Assembly (NCBI RefSeq): GCF_900115975.1 | Contig: NZ_FOYM01000013.1 | Coordinates: forward strand, 40,801-104,800 | Direction: 5' to 3' | Length of the DNA: 64,000 nucleotides | Source: Desulfoscipio geothermicus DSM 3669 | Lineage (GTDB): Bacteria; Bacillota; Desulfotomaculia; Desulfotomaculales; Desulfallaceae | Shown: positions 1-8,181 of the stretch, piece by piece | How positions within the stretch are numbered: the stretch's first letter is position 1 | Layout: every line of letters begins with the position of its first letter | Notes under the pieces: model-generated | What the model was told of the DNA's origin: nothing | Databases searched by the model: none | The model's input: the letters and a program-made list of their open reading frames with translations, nothing else | Position numbers and translations under genes: made by a program

Positions 1-375
1 CAACCGGGCACCTGTGCCGATTAGTATCAGTCCCTTTAACATTTCGGGAAAACGAGTGGCGAAATGCATGGCAATGGCCCCGCCCATGGAATGGCCGGCC
101 AGGTAAAACGGGGTACCCAATACCCGCTCGACAAAATCATAAATAAAACTGCTGTAGTCGTCTATTTCATTGCAGGCATTGCCTTCAGATTCGCCATGGC
201 CTGGCAAATCGACCGCCAGCGTCAAATACTTTTGTCCCAGTCCCGCGACCTGGTAAATCCAGTGTCTGTGGCTACCGCCTGCCCCGTGCACAAATAGGAT
301 AGCCTGATTAAAGTCGATTTGCGGTACCCCGGCGCTGTAATGATATTTTTTATTATCGATAACCACGCTTGGCAC
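1..375 (-). CDS. alpha/beta hydrolase, C-terminus cut by window edge
   Basis: The visible 125 residues start at a GTG behind a G-rich ribosome-binding site and run off the left edge. They show the alpha/beta-hydrolase core: an oxyanion-loop motif FVHGAGGS near residue 28, DLPGHGES near residue 56, and the nucleophile elbow GHSMGGA near residue 96 whose Ser is the catalytic nucleophile. The Asp and His of the triad should lie beyond the edge. Family membership is clear, but the substrate cannot be told from this fragment. It lies downstream of a minus-strand terminator, so it probably has its own promoter. Confidence 0.85.
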   Translation of the reverse strand, partial: MPSVVIDNKKYHYSAGVPQIDFNQAILFVHGAGGSHRHWIYQVAGLGQKYLTLAVDLPGHGESEGNACNEIDDYSSFIYDFVERVLGTPFYLAGHSMGGAIAMHFATRFPEMLKGLILIGTGARL

Positions 376-396
376 GTTAATCCCCCCACTGAAAAA

Positions 397-425
397 AAAC
401 TACCGGCACCAGTAACCGGTAGTTT
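397..425 (-). terminator. Rho-independent terminator
   Basis: Perfect 10-bp inverted repeat (AAACTACCGG / CCGGTAGTTT) around a 9-nt loop. On the minus strand it is followed by a run of eight T. It closes the unit containing the small membrane protein and the UPF0182 gene and separates them from the hydrolase. Confidence 0.85.
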
Positions 426-500
426 CCTTGGTGATTGATAATGAGAAACCGGTCGCTAGTGCCTGATATTATTCTTGGGGACACTAGCTAAATCATTATT

Positions 501-653
501 TTAGTGGTGAGCGTTACAGGATTTCTGGTTGGCTTTTTTATCTGTCCCTTCGTATTTTTTCCACGACATGGCGAAGGCATAGCAAACCGCCAGCATACCG
601 ATTGTGGTTACCAGCCCAAATAATATTCCCTGCCACCAGGTTTGGAAGAACAT
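501..653 (-). CDS. small single-span membrane protein (50 aa)
   Basis: A 50-codon reading frame with a good ribosome-binding site (GGAAAGGAG, about 8 nt before ATG). It begins MFFQTWWQGILFGLV. Residues 9-29 form one hydrophobic segment, followed by a charged Lys-rich tail that ends in HH. I do not recognise a family. It lies directly downstream of the UPF0182 gene and before a strong terminator, so it is probably the last gene of that unit and may be a small partner of that membrane protein (inference). Confidence 0.6.
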   Translation of the reverse strand: MFFQTWWQGILFGLVTTIGMLAVCYAFAMSWKKYEGTDKKANQKSCNAHH

Positions 654-697
654 CTGGTTTCAACTCCTTTCCTGTGCAAAATGTAAAATAAATAATA

Positions 698-3454
698 TTA
701 CGGTTCTTGTTTCGCTTGTTCGGACATGGTGTTCAAGGTATCTTTCAGCCTGGCAATTGCTTCCCCGTATCCTGCCCAGTCGCCGTCTTTCAGCCTGGCC
801 TGAGCCTCGTTATACAGTTGGTTGGCCTGGTTGATCAAGTCTTTAAGTGTCGCCGGCGGGTTGTCGCCTGGTACTGGAGGCCGTTCTTTTATAGTCCGAT
901 CCATGTCAATTTCATCGCCGAAAATCTTGTGTAGAGCTATATCCAGGGTGGGTTCCATAACCACCTGGTCACCATGTGCCACAATAACCCGTCGCAGTTC
1001 GGGCATTTTGCTCTGCTCAGCTTGCAGATACAGCGGTTCAACGTAAAGCAGTGCGTCCTTGACCGGTATAACCAACAGGTTGCCCCTGATCACCGATGAT
1101 CCACGCTGGTTCCATAGCGTCAGTTGTTGTGATATGGTAGTATCCTGGTCAATACGGGCTTCAATTTGCATAGGACCGTAAATAAGTTCCTGTTTTGGAA
1201 ACTCGTACACAATTAATTTACCGTAATTCGGTTCATCCGAACGGGCAGCCATCCAGCCGATCATATTGGTTTTGTTTTTGGGAGTGAACGGCAAAATTAA
1301 TACATATTCCGGTTTTGCTTCACCTGGCAATCTTATAATGGTATAATATGGCTCCATGTCCACTTCTTCGTTGAAAAACTTTTCTGTGGGTAAGCTCCAC
1401 TTATCTTCTTGATAATATAATACCTCAGTGTCTGTCATGTGGTAAACAGTATATTTCTCAGCTTGAATGGAAAACAAATCCGCAGGGTAGCGGATATGCC
1501 TTTGTAAGTCCTCCGGCATCTCGGCCAACGGCTTGAAAACCCCGGGGAATATTTTAGCATAAGTTTGTATTAACGGGTCTTTGTTATCCGCTATATAGAA
1601 ATCTACCTGACCCGTGTAAGCATTGACTACGATCTTGACAGAATTGCGTATATAGTTGTTTCTGCCGCTAAACGGCTGGGAATAAGGATACATGTCCGAT
1701 ACCGTATAGGCATCCCACATCCAGTATAAAGCGCCGGTATCGCCAAGCACGATGTACGGGTCGCTGTCATACCTTAAAAATGGGGCCAGTCTGGGTACCC
1801 GGTCATGGATGTTGCGATAAAAAAGTATTTGACTGGAGTTTTTCACATCGGTGGCCAGCAGCATTTTATAATCGCCGAAGGCCAGGGCAAAAATCGCTCG
1901 GCGGAACAGGCCGCCCATTTGCACTCCGTTGCGGCCCTGATATGTTGTATAAGCATTTTCGTTGCCGCCCACCGGGTAATCAAATTCTTTGGCTTTTGTA
2001 ATAACAATAATATAATTGTCAGTTAATTCCCCAAAATAGATTTCCGGCTGCGTTACTTCTTTTTCAATAACCTCGACCGGGGGGATGTTTTTTATGAAAA
2101 ATTCGGGCAAGCCTTCAGTGGTCATTTCGTTAACCGGGCTCATGGCGATACCGTAACCATGGGTGTACTTTAGTCGCTGGTTAATCCAGGTCTGAGCGGT
2201 TCTTGGCAATTGTTCCTGGTCCAGTTCACGGGCGGCCAGCATTACCTGCCGGTAGGTGTCATTTATCATATACCGGTCAATGTCTATATTTTGCAGTTCG
2301 TAATACGGCCTGATTTCCTGCAATTGCGCATAGGTTTGTTGAAGCGGTCGCCAGTCCCAAAGCCTGATGTTTTTAATGGTATCCCGGTTGTTTTCAATAT
2401 CAGCCGCGGTAAGTTTTTTACCGGCGGGGAATTTTTTGATTTCTACGTTATCCAGGTTGTAAGCTAACCGGGTATATTTTATGGAATTTGCAATGTATGG
2501 CTGTTCTTTGTTTAACTCATTTGGTTTGACCACCAGGTTCTGAATGATCGAAGGGTATATGCCGCCCAGGATTACCGAGGCCAGGAATAAAGCGCCTATA
2601 CTGTACAGAATTAACTTGAATCTGCGCAGGAACAAGTTGATGATTATGACAAGGGCGATCAGGATGGCAATAATAAAAAGCGCTTTATAGGCTAAAAGAC
2701 GCGCATGAATGTCGGTATAGCCGGGCCCGAAGACTACGCCCTGATCGGAGTATAATAACATGTATTGTTCCAGCCGGAAGCCCCAGGCACGGGCCAGGAA
2801 AAACAGTGCCGCCAGGAAAGAAAGGTGTAACCGGGCGGAGATGGAAGAAAATAACTTACCAAAGCCTTCTTGGCCCGTTTCAGTCAGGAAATAAACCAGG
2901 GCTACAGTAAAGGCGGCCAAAATGATAAACCAGTTGACTAGCTGGTAGATAAACTGGTAAAAGGGTAAACTGAAGACGTATTTGCCTATGTTATTATGGA
3001 AAATCGGATCAGTATACCCAAAAGCGGTACTATGCAGGAATTTTTGCAAGATAACCCAATCGCCGGTTACCGCCGTGCTTACAAAAAACGCCAGGGTACT
3101 GCTGATTGCCAGATAAGTAACGGTTAAAAAACGCGGTGTCAAATACTTGTTTAATTGTGACTTGTGAATGGTGATTACGTCGCCGTTTTCAAAATACTGC
3201 CGGGTATTAACGCGCTGTAGTACTGTCTTGCGGGTCAACATCAAGTTAACGAAGATAAAAATAAAAGTTAATACCCCAACAAGGAATCTCAGACCAAGTT
3301 CAGACAGTAGGATGGTTTTAAATACATTGCTGTAACCCAGGGATTGGAACCAGAGCCATTCTACATAAAGATTAGCGCCCCACCTGGCCACAAGCAAAAA
3401 CAATATAATAATAATGGCGGCTACTGAAGTAAGCCATTTTAACCCTTTATGCAA
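698..3454 (-). CDS. UPF0182 family membrane protein
   Basis: About 918 residues. The N-terminal third carries several strongly hydrophobic spans (roughly residues 5-25, 45-75, 100-120, 150-230 and 255-300), and the rest is a long soluble, probably extracytoplasmic part. Length and layout fit the UPF0182 (COG1615) family, which is common in Gram-positive and cyanobacterial genomes and has no established biochemical role. AAGGAGG sits 7 nt ahead of the TTG at 3454. The ATG at 3460 would overlap the ribosome-binding site, so TTG is the likelier start. The C-terminus is acidic and Gln/Ala-rich, with a Pro-rich linker (RPPVPGDNPPA) before a helical tail. Confidence 0.9.
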   Translation of the reverse strand: MHKGLKWLTSVAAIIIILFLLVARWGANLYVEWLWFQSLGYSNVFKTILLSELGLRFLVGVLTFIFIFVNLMLTRKTVLQRVNTRQYFENGDVITIHKSQLNKYLTPRFLTVTYLAISSTLAFFVSTAVTGDWVILQKFLHSTAFGYTDPIFHNNIGKYVFSLPFYQFIYQLVNWFIILAAFTVALVYFLTETGQEGFGKLFSSISARLHLSFLAALFFLARAWGFRLEQYMLLYSDQGVVFGPGYTDIHARLLAYKALFIIAILIALVIIINLFLRRFKLILYSIGALFLASVILGGIYPSIIQNLVVKPNELNKEQPYIANSIKYTRLAYNLDNVEIKKFPAGKKLTAADIENNRDTIKNIRLWDWRPLQQTYAQLQEIRPYYELQNIDIDRYMINDTYRQVMLAARELDQEQLPRTAQTWINQRLKYTHGYGIAMSPVNEMTTEGLPEFFIKNIPPVEVIEKEVTQPEIYFGELTDNYIIVITKAKEFDYPVGGNENAYTTYQGRNGVQMGGLFRRAIFALAFGDYKMLLATDVKNSSQILFYRNIHDRVPRLAPFLRYDSDPYIVLGDTGALYWMWDAYTVSDMYPYSQPFSGRNNYIRNSVKIVVNAYTGQVDFYIADNKDPLIQTYAKIFPGVFKPLAEMPEDLQRHIRYPADLFSIQAEKYTVYHMTDTEVLYYQEDKWSLPTEKFFNEEVDMEPYYTIIRLPGEAKPEYVLILPFTPKNKTNMIGWMAARSDEPNYGKLIVYEFPKQELIYGPMQIEARIDQDTTISQQLTLWNQRGSSVIRGNLLVIPVKDALLYVEPLYLQAEQSKMPELRRVIVAHGDQVVMEPTLDIALHKIFGDEIDMDRTIKERPPVPGDNPPATLKDLINQANQLYNEAQARLKDGDWAGYGEAIARLKDTLNTMSEQAKQEP

Positions 3455-3508
3455 ATACATTCCTCCTTGCAGCAAGAAACCGGACCGGGTGCAGGCAATG
3501 ATCAGATA

Positions 3509-3700
3509 TTACATCGGTTTCGGGCTTTTTTGGGACTTATCCGCCTCATTTCTTATTCTTGCCTCACAAAGCTGGCAAAATGACGGTTCTTTTTTGGGCA
3601 TGTCTTCATCGTCGTCATCAAGATACGGGTTTTTATTGGCATTGGCAACCTCTTCGGGATCAAACATTTTACCGCACATAATGCATTTTTTCTCGGCCAT
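3509..3700 (-). CDS. small YlaI-like (DUF2197-type) zinc-ribbon protein
   Basis: 63 residues with two Cys pairs: CIMC at residues 6-9 and CQLC near residue 42, followed by EARIRNEA. An acidic stretch DDDDED lies between them. The spacing and the C-terminal ARIR motif resemble the YlaI/DUF2197 zinc-ribbon family of Firmicutes; the function is unknown. The ribosome-binding site GGAGGAGG lies 7 nt before ATG. Its position next to the UPF0182 gene suggests co-transcription but says nothing about the role. Confidence 0.7.
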   Translation of the reverse strand: MAEKKCIMCGKMFDPEEVANANKNPYLDDDDEDMPKKEPSFCQLCEARIRNEADKSQKSPKPM

Positions 3701-3795
3701 CAGGGGTCCTCCTCCGTACTTGGTATAAAAAATATATTCTTCACGGGAGGTGCGATTCCTGCTTGGGGGAAAAACATGTATTTGGCAGGTGCTGC

Positions 3796-4821
3796 TTAAA
3801 ATAAGGCTCTCAATTCACCGGCGATTGTTTCCGGCAGAATAACAGTCCAGGGATCGTCATGCAAAATCTGCATGTGCGTAATATCACTTCCTACCAGCGG
3901 GAATATGGTAAACCTCCCCACAATTCTGGCGTGCACCGTAAAACCGGTATCCTCCCGGCGGGCAAAGTAGAGGGCGGCATTAAAGGATACAATGTTGCAC
4001 CGGCTATAATAATCTATTATTTTTTTAAAGCCGCCTGCCAGGTCGGTCAAATCGCTATCGTTAAGGTCGTCAACAGTTTGTTTGCCCGGTATAATGCCGG
4101 TGATGTCGCCGACATGGCGTGGCGCAAATGTACTTAACCAGTGCACCCGGCCGGTTTTTCCCAGGTATCTTTCGCCATGCTTGATTTCCGCGTCAATCAG
4201 GTCAGTCCAGTAATTGCTGTTGTATGATTTGAAGTATTCAACCGATGCGTTTATCAAATGCCTGTCATAGGTACATGGCCGGGCGCCGGCCAGCACCTGC
4301 AAGTGCGGGTGGATTAACGATCCCCCGGCATAGGGCATGTAATTCCAGTTAACGGAAGCGTAGCGAGCCCCGTCCGGGTCAGCGCCGGTGGACCTCTGCA
4401 GGTATTCCAAACCGGCTCGGAAACTGTCCACCATTAACCGGACATCCACTTCCTCCATGGGAATATAATGGCGGGAGGACATAATAACTACCGCGGCATG
4501 TTTTTCGTAGGGGTTTAAATTGGGAATGGCCAGGGCGTCTCCGACTCTGATGCGTCCTTCGGGGGCAATATCCGCCGGGAATTTGGGGGTGACCTTCTCC
4601 ACCACCGCGGGACAAAAGGGGCAAAATTTTTGTTTTGACTCTTCGACGAAAGGTGTCCAGTCATGCCGGTGCAAAATCAGCTTGCGAAACGGAAAAATGC
4701 GTGATATTTGTCCCGTTAACGGGTCGTAACGCACTTCGGTGTTTACCGTTTTTGGCGCGAAATTGTTGGCCGGATCCAGAAAGGTAGATTTATTGACGGT
4801 TTTAATAAATTTAACCGGCAT
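3796..4821 (-). CDS. GalT-like HIT-superfamily nucleotidyltransferase
   Basis: 341 residues from an ATG with AAGGAGGG 8 nt upstream; a longer reading frame to 4881 lacks such a site. It shows a metal-binding CPFC motif in the first third (near residue 67) and the histidine-triad-type sequence GGSLIHPHLQVLAG in the middle. This matches galactose-1-phosphate uridylyltransferase and related enzymes, which transfer UMP or AMP via a histidine adduct. No other Leloir-pathway gene (galK, galE) is adjacent, so a role on galactose is not assured. A function on another sugar phosphate or dinucleotide is equally possible. Confidence 0.75.
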   Translation of the reverse strand: MPVKFIKTVNKSTFLDPANNFAPKTVNTEVRYDPLTGQISRIFPFRKLILHRHDWTPFVEESKQKFCPFCPAVVEKVTPKFPADIAPEGRIRVGDALAIPNLNPYEKHAAVVIMSSRHYIPMEEVDVRLMVDSFRAGLEYLQRSTGADPDGARYASVNWNYMPYAGGSLIHPHLQVLAGARPCTYDRHLINASVEYFKSYNSNYWTDLIDAEIKHGERYLGKTGRVHWLSTFAPRHVGDITGIIPGKQTVDDLNDSDLTDLAGGFKKIIDYYSRCNIVSFNAALYFARREDTGFTVHARIVGRFTIFPLVGSDITHMQILHDDPWTVILPETIAGELRALF

Positions 4822-4945
4822 TAGTAAACCCTCCTTTATTAAATAGCCTGTCCATTGGAATATGAGTTTCAGGCTGTTCATGATTTAGTTGACTATCTAA
4901 CCTGGACGATAACAGTCCTTAACACCTGAAAAATAACCAACCTGC

Positions 4946-4989
4946 GGGAGGTGACACTCCACCAAGCAGTTGGCGGGGTATCACCTCCC
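4946..4989 (-). terminator. inverted repeat, possible terminator after ddl
   Basis: GGGAGGTGA and TCACCTCCC form a perfect 9-bp stem around 26 nt and lie between the end of ddl and the GalT-like gene. On the minus strand a modest T-rich stretch (GGTTATTTTTC) follows, as expected of a weak intrinsic terminator. The loop is long, so a regulatory or repeat role is not excluded. Confidence 0.35.
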
Positions 4990-5039
4990 CTGCAAGGAGT
5001 TGATTCAATCCCCTGCCGGTGCTGTACACAGTGTAAAGA

Positions 5040-5975
5040 TTATTTTTCTAATGCGAGTTCTATTAATTTTTCTACCAGCCCTTCAAAGGAAATACCCGCT
5101 GCCCGGGCTGCGTCGGGGAACAGACTGGTTTCCGTCATGCCGGGCATGGTATTGGCCTCCAGAATATAAGGATTACCAGCATGGTCAATTATAAAATCCA
5201 CCCGGGCCAATCCCCTGCAACCGATGGCCAGGTAGGCTTTTTTCGCCAGTGATTTAACTTTATCCTGCATATCTTCCGGAATGCGGGGCGGAATGATATG
5301 CTCGCTCAAGCCCACGGTATATTTGGCTTTATAATCATAAACCCCGGTGGCCGAGACGATTTCAATCAGGGGCAGCGCCTCAGGATCTTCGTTACCCAGC
5401 ACGGAAGCGGTAACTTCTACTCCCTTGATCATTTTTTCCGCCATCACTTCAGTATCATACTTAAAGGAGTCTTTCAGTGCCGGTTGGATATCTTCCTGGT
5501 TGTGGACAAATGATATCCCGATAGTGGACCCCTGGGTAGCCGCCTTGACCATCACCGGCAACCCCAGGGCCATAATTCTTTCCGTAATACTGTTTAACGA
5601 CCCGCCCTTGTATTCCCGGTACGTAACAGTAACAAATTCAGGGGTAGGCAGTCCGGCTTGCAGCAATATTTTCTTGGTCGTGATTTTATTCATGGCGATA
5701 GCGCTGGCTAAAACACCGGAGCCGGTATAGGGTATATCCAGCATTTCCAGTAAACCCTGGATGGTGCCGTCCTCGCCATATTTACCGTGCAAAGCTATAA
5801 AGGCCAGTTCGATACCGTTGTTTTTTAGGTTTTCCACTATATTTTTGTCCACATCAATTTTCACTGCGTCATAGCCTTTTTTAAGCAAGGTCTGGTAAAT
5901 TGCTTCGCCAGTGCGCAAGGATACTTCCCTTTCGGCTGAGCGACCGCCCAGTAATACACCTATTTTGGGGCCCAT
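5040..5975 (-). CDS. ddl: D-alanine--D-alanine ligase
   Basis: 311 residues, the normal length for Ddl, which joins two D-Ala using ATP for peptidoglycan precursor synthesis in the cytoplasm. The N-terminal motif GGRSAEREVSL (residues 10-20) is typical. The ATP-grasp body follows, with VMVKAATQGSTIGISF for nucleotide binding, and the C-terminal signature CRGLARVDF...ILEANTMPGMTETSLFP supplies the Mg ligands and the substrate-binding loop. The ATG has GGAGG at good distance. It stands alone, with no mur genes next to it. Confidence 0.95.
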   Translation of the reverse strand: MGPKIGVLLGGRSAEREVSLRTGEAIYQTLLKKGYDAVKIDVDKNIVENLKNNGIELAFIALHGKYGEDGTIQGLLEMLDIPYTGSGVLASAIAMNKITTKKILLQAGLPTPEFVTVTYREYKGGSLNSITERIMALGLPVMVKAATQGSTIGISFVHNQEDIQPALKDSFKYDTEVMAEKMIKGVEVTASVLGNEDPEALPLIEIVSATGVYDYKAKYTVGLSEHIIPPRIPEDMQDKVKSLAKKAYLAIGCRGLARVDFIIDHAGNPYILEANTMPGMTETSLFPDAARAAGISFEGLVEKLIELALEK

Positions 5976-6056
5976 TAAGCCACCTCCGAGATTATAGATT
6001 ATTCAATATATATTCTGTTGGTGTCCTAAAAATCCTTTGTGTACCACATATTCCCC

Positions 6057-6085
6057 TTGACTAAAATTATTTATTATTTTATAAT
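6057..6085 (+). promoter_or_regulatory. sigma-A type promoter for tRNA-Trp
   Basis: TTGACT at 6057-6062 and TATAAT at 6080-6085 with the ideal 17-bp spacer. Transcription would begin near 6092, about 23 nt before the mature tRNA-Trp. An intrinsic terminator follows the tRNA, making a compact one-gene unit. Confidence 0.75.
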
Positions 6086-6114
6086 TACACTTGTCGCGAA
6101 AAATATATGCTTAT

Positions 6115-6190
<76 letters not shown>

Positions 6191-6230
6191 GATAAAAAAA
6201 ACCCTTGTTTATAAAGGGTTTTTTTTTATC
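6191..6230 (+). terminator. terminator after tRNA-Trp, probably bidirectional
   Basis: A symmetric hairpin with an A-rich left arm and T-rich right arm around the core ACCCTT...AAGGGT. It is followed by nine T on the plus strand and by a T run on the minus strand. It can end both the tRNA-Trp transcript and the minus-strand gene starting at 6563. Confidence 0.85.
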
Positions 6231-6248
6231 TGCAAAAATAAGTTTATT

Positions 6249-6563
6249 TTAGCTGCGTATATTTTTAAGCATATGCCTGGCCGCCTTCAGGGGATGTACA
6301 AAAATCATACGTAGTCCGGAAAAACGCATTACTTTTTTTACCTTGTCCCGCATATCTGGCCGGTAGCAATGTATTGTGCATTTTTCGCATGTGGGTTTTG
6401 CATTACCAAATTTGCATGCCTCCAATCTCTCTGTTGCGTATTCTAATAAAGCCTGGCAATCCTGGCACAGTTGTTTTTTAAAACCGTGCTTACTTTTGCA
6501 ATAAAGGTGGATCATTTTTTTAACTGTATCCTTCTCTATCTCAATGGAGTTTTTTAACTGCAC
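6249..6563 (-). CDS. YgbA_NO-type (nitrous-oxide-stimulated promoter family) Cys-rich protein
   Basis: About 104 residues with conserved motifs of the YgbA_NO family: MIHLYCKSKH, LCQDCQALLEYA, RLEACKFGNAKPTCEKC and IHCYRPDMRDKVKKVMRFSG. The ordered Cys pairs suggest bound metal or Fe-S. The enterobacterial homologue ygbA is induced by nitric oxide under NsrR control. The GTG at 6563 has a GGGGGTG site 6 nt upstream; an upstream GTG at 6572 is less well placed. It is transcribed away from the HPP gene, with two CRP/FNR-class palindromes between them, which fits nitrosative or redox control (inference). Confidence 0.8.
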   Translation of the reverse strand: MQLKNSIEIEKDTVKKMIHLYCKSKHGFKKQLCQDCQALLEYATERLEACKFGNAKPTCEKCTIHCYRPDMRDKVKKVMRFSGLRMIFVHPLKAARHMLKNIRS

Positions 6564-6641
6564 AAAAAACACCCCCGACTCATTTCCAATAATCTTAGTA
6601 AAAATTTCTTAAAAAGTCTGTGATCAAGCAATTAGTCATTT

Positions 6642-6657
6642 GTGATATTAATCACAC
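6642..6657. promoter_or_regulatory. CRP/FNR-class operator, site 1
   Basis: TGTGATATTAATCACA matches the TGTGA-N6-TCACA consensus of CRP-family dimers in all ten conserved positions. It lies about 87 bp upstream of the YgbA_NO-type start and about 300 bp from the HPP start. In a strict anaerobe the reader is more likely a redox- or NO-sensing CRP/FNR relative than cAMP-CRP. Confidence 0.65.
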
Positions 6658-6844
6658 CAGTTTATCTAATTCCGTCATTTTTTTAAACTTGTTTTTGCGT
6701 TACATTTTTACTTGCTTAATCTGGCTGAGCATGAAAAAGATGATTTGCAAGTTACAATTATAACCGGTTACTCTGGTAAAGTGACCACATTCCGGTTAAT
6801 AAAGCTGGTTTTGGTATTTTTGCCAGGCAATTATGCCAGCCATC

Positions 6845-6866
6845 CGGTGTGATATTTATCACACCG
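6845..6866. promoter_or_regulatory. CRP/FNR-class operator, site 2
   Basis: CGGTGTGATA-TT-TATCACACCG is a perfect 22-bp palindrome whose core is TGTGA-N6-TCACA. It lies about 95 bp upstream of the HPP start codon at 6950. Together with site 1 it brackets a 386-bp gene-free interval between two divergent genes. I see no other strong element there apart from a short TAACCGGTTA palindrome near 6760. Confidence 0.7.
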
Positions 6867-6949
6867 ATTTTGTGCGGTGTATGACTGCAATTGCCCCCCA
6901 ATTTGATTATTATCAGTTTAATATAGTACTTTCGGGGGTGGTAAAATTT

Positions 6950-7519
6950 ATGCGGGATACCATTAAGCAGGTTGGCCGGGTTGCTCAACCCTATATTGGG
7001 GAAAAATTATTAAGCTATCTGTGTAAAATGAAAGGCGGCAAGTGTGCAAGCCTGCCCAAAATGTCCTTGTCCGGTTTGCTATGTACAGGGCTGGGCAGTT
7101 TTGCTGGGATAGGGTTGGTGGCCATATTATCGGATATTTATAAACTACCGCTTCTGCTGCCTTCTTTTGGGGCTTCAGCCGTACTACTATACGCTGCCTG
7201 CCACGTCCCCATGGCCCAACCCAAAAATGTTATCGGCGGTCACCTAATATCAGCATTTATGGGTGTGCTGGTCTATCAGATGTTTGGCGACGCTTGGTGG
7301 ACCATTGCTCTGGGGGTAACGCTGGCCATTGTAGCCATGACGGTAACATATACACTGCACCCGCCCGGAGGCGCTACCGCTTTCGTGGCCGTGTATACCG
7401 GGCAAAACTTTGGATTTATCATATCCCCCGTCGGGGTTGGCGCCCTTTGTTTAATTATCATCGCCCTGCTGGTAAATAACCTGTCCAGTGAACGTAAATA
7501 TCCGGATTACTGGTACTAA
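6950..7519 (+). CDS. HPP family membrane protein
   Basis: 189 residues. It begins with a soluble stretch (MRDTIKQVGRVAQPY) and a Lys/Cys patch, then four hydrophobic segments (about residues 40-65, 70-90, 95-135 and 160-180). The family signature HPPGGATAF is near residue 140, with PSFGASAVLL earlier. HPP proteins are integral membrane proteins; plant-plastid and cyanobacterial members transport nitrite. A role with nitrite or NO here is inferred from the family and the CRP/FNR-class sites upstream. GGGGGTGG precedes the ATG by about 8 nt; an in-frame ATG at 6833 would place the palindrome inside the gene and is rejected. Confidence 0.85.
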   Translation: MRDTIKQVGRVAQPYIGEKLLSYLCKMKGGKCASLPKMSLSGLLCTGLGSFAGIGLVAILSDIYKLPLLLPSFGASAVLLYAACHVPMAQPKNVIGGHLISAFMGVLVYQMFGDAWWTIALGVTLAIVAMTVTYTLHPPGGATAFVAVYTGQNFGFIISPVGVGALCLIIIALLVNNLSSERKYPDYWY

Positions 7520-7603
7520 TAAAACATAGAATGTATTAAATAACAAAGCTACATTACATACTATCTTACTGGATGGAAATCTATAATGAAGGGGTTTTGC
7601 TGT

Positions 7604-7921
7604 ATGGAAATAATTAAAATGAGTGAGTTGCCGACTTTCAAAAGCCCAAAGGGTATAACCGCCAGGAAACTGCTGGATAAAGACGGACTGGTTTTAATGA
7701 ATTTACTTTTTAAACCCGGTGAAGTATTAGAAATGCATACCACCCCCCAAAATGTAGTCTTTTACGTGGTAAACGGTGAGGGGACAATTACGATTGGGGA
7801 TGAAGAATCCAAGGTGAAAAAAGATGAGCTTGTTTATAGTCCCAAGGGAATTCCGCATGGGCTAAAAGCTGCAGGAGGTCAAGAATTTCATGTGTTGGTC
7901 TGGAAACTACCCACTGTTTAA
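7604..7921 (+). CDS. small cupin-domain protein
   Basis: About 105 residues. A single conserved beta-barrel cupin: motif 1 around LFKPGEVLEMHTTPQNVVFYVVNGEG and motif 2 YSPKGIPHGLKAAGG, with His residues placed for metal binding. GAAGGGG lies 9 nt before the chosen ATG; an ATG 18 nt upstream would use no clear site. Small cupins bind metals or small ligands, and no substrate can be assigned. It is co-oriented with the HPP gene and followed by a terminator. Confidence 0.75.
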   Translation: MEIIKMSELPTFKSPKGITARKLLDKDGLVLMNLLFKPGEVLEMHTTPQNVVFYVVNGEGTITIGDEESKVKKDELVYSPKGIPHGLKAAGGQEFHVLVWKLPTV

Positions 7922-7945
7922 AGCTTATCATCCGCAGTATCAAAA

Positions 7946-7996
7946 AAAGCCGCGCTAACCTGGTTGTCATTGGCAATCAAGGTTATGCGCGGCTTT
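7946..7996 (+). terminator. long hairpin terminator after cupin gene
   Basis: AAAGCCGCGC / GCGCGGCTTT with a further TAACCT / AGGTTA pairing inside, giving about 16 bp with one bulge. It lies 25 nt after the cupin stop codon. The trailing T run is short (TTTATTAG), and the A-run on the left would serve as a T-run for minus-strand transcripts from the remnant region, so it may act in both directions. Confidence 0.65.
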
Positions 7997-8078
7997 ATTA
8001 GTTTGGGTGACGCAACGCATTATACTTTTCCAGGTGGGAAATCCAAGAAAATTCTAATATGTAAAAAATGCTGGTAAT

Positions 8079-8107
8079 GGGGACACATCTCTTCAAGGAA
8101 TGTCCCC
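8079..8107. repeat. short hairpin repeat, REP-like
   Basis: GGGGACA and TGTCCCC flank CATCTCTTCAAGGAA. The GGGGACA...TGTCCCC layout resembles short extragenic palindromes scattered in many clostridial genomes, often near RAYT-type transposases, though none is visible here. Only one copy is seen in the window. Nothing else is recognisable between 7997 and 8181. Confidence 0.35.
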
Positions 8108-8181
8108 GATTTATGGTCAGAGCTAAGAGGGAACTGATTTAGCGCGCCTTCTTGTCGTTACCCGAACGATTATTACACGCT

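Noticed and set aside
455..488. GCTAGTG / CACTAGC inverted repeat as terminator or operator
   Set aside because: Only 7 bp with a 20-nt loop and no T run; the neighbouring 10-bp hairpin is a better terminator, so I assign no function.
6833..6949. Longer HPP protein starting at 6833
   Set aside because: It would include the 22-bp palindrome in coding sequence; the ATG at 6950 has a good ribosome-binding site and the usual family start.
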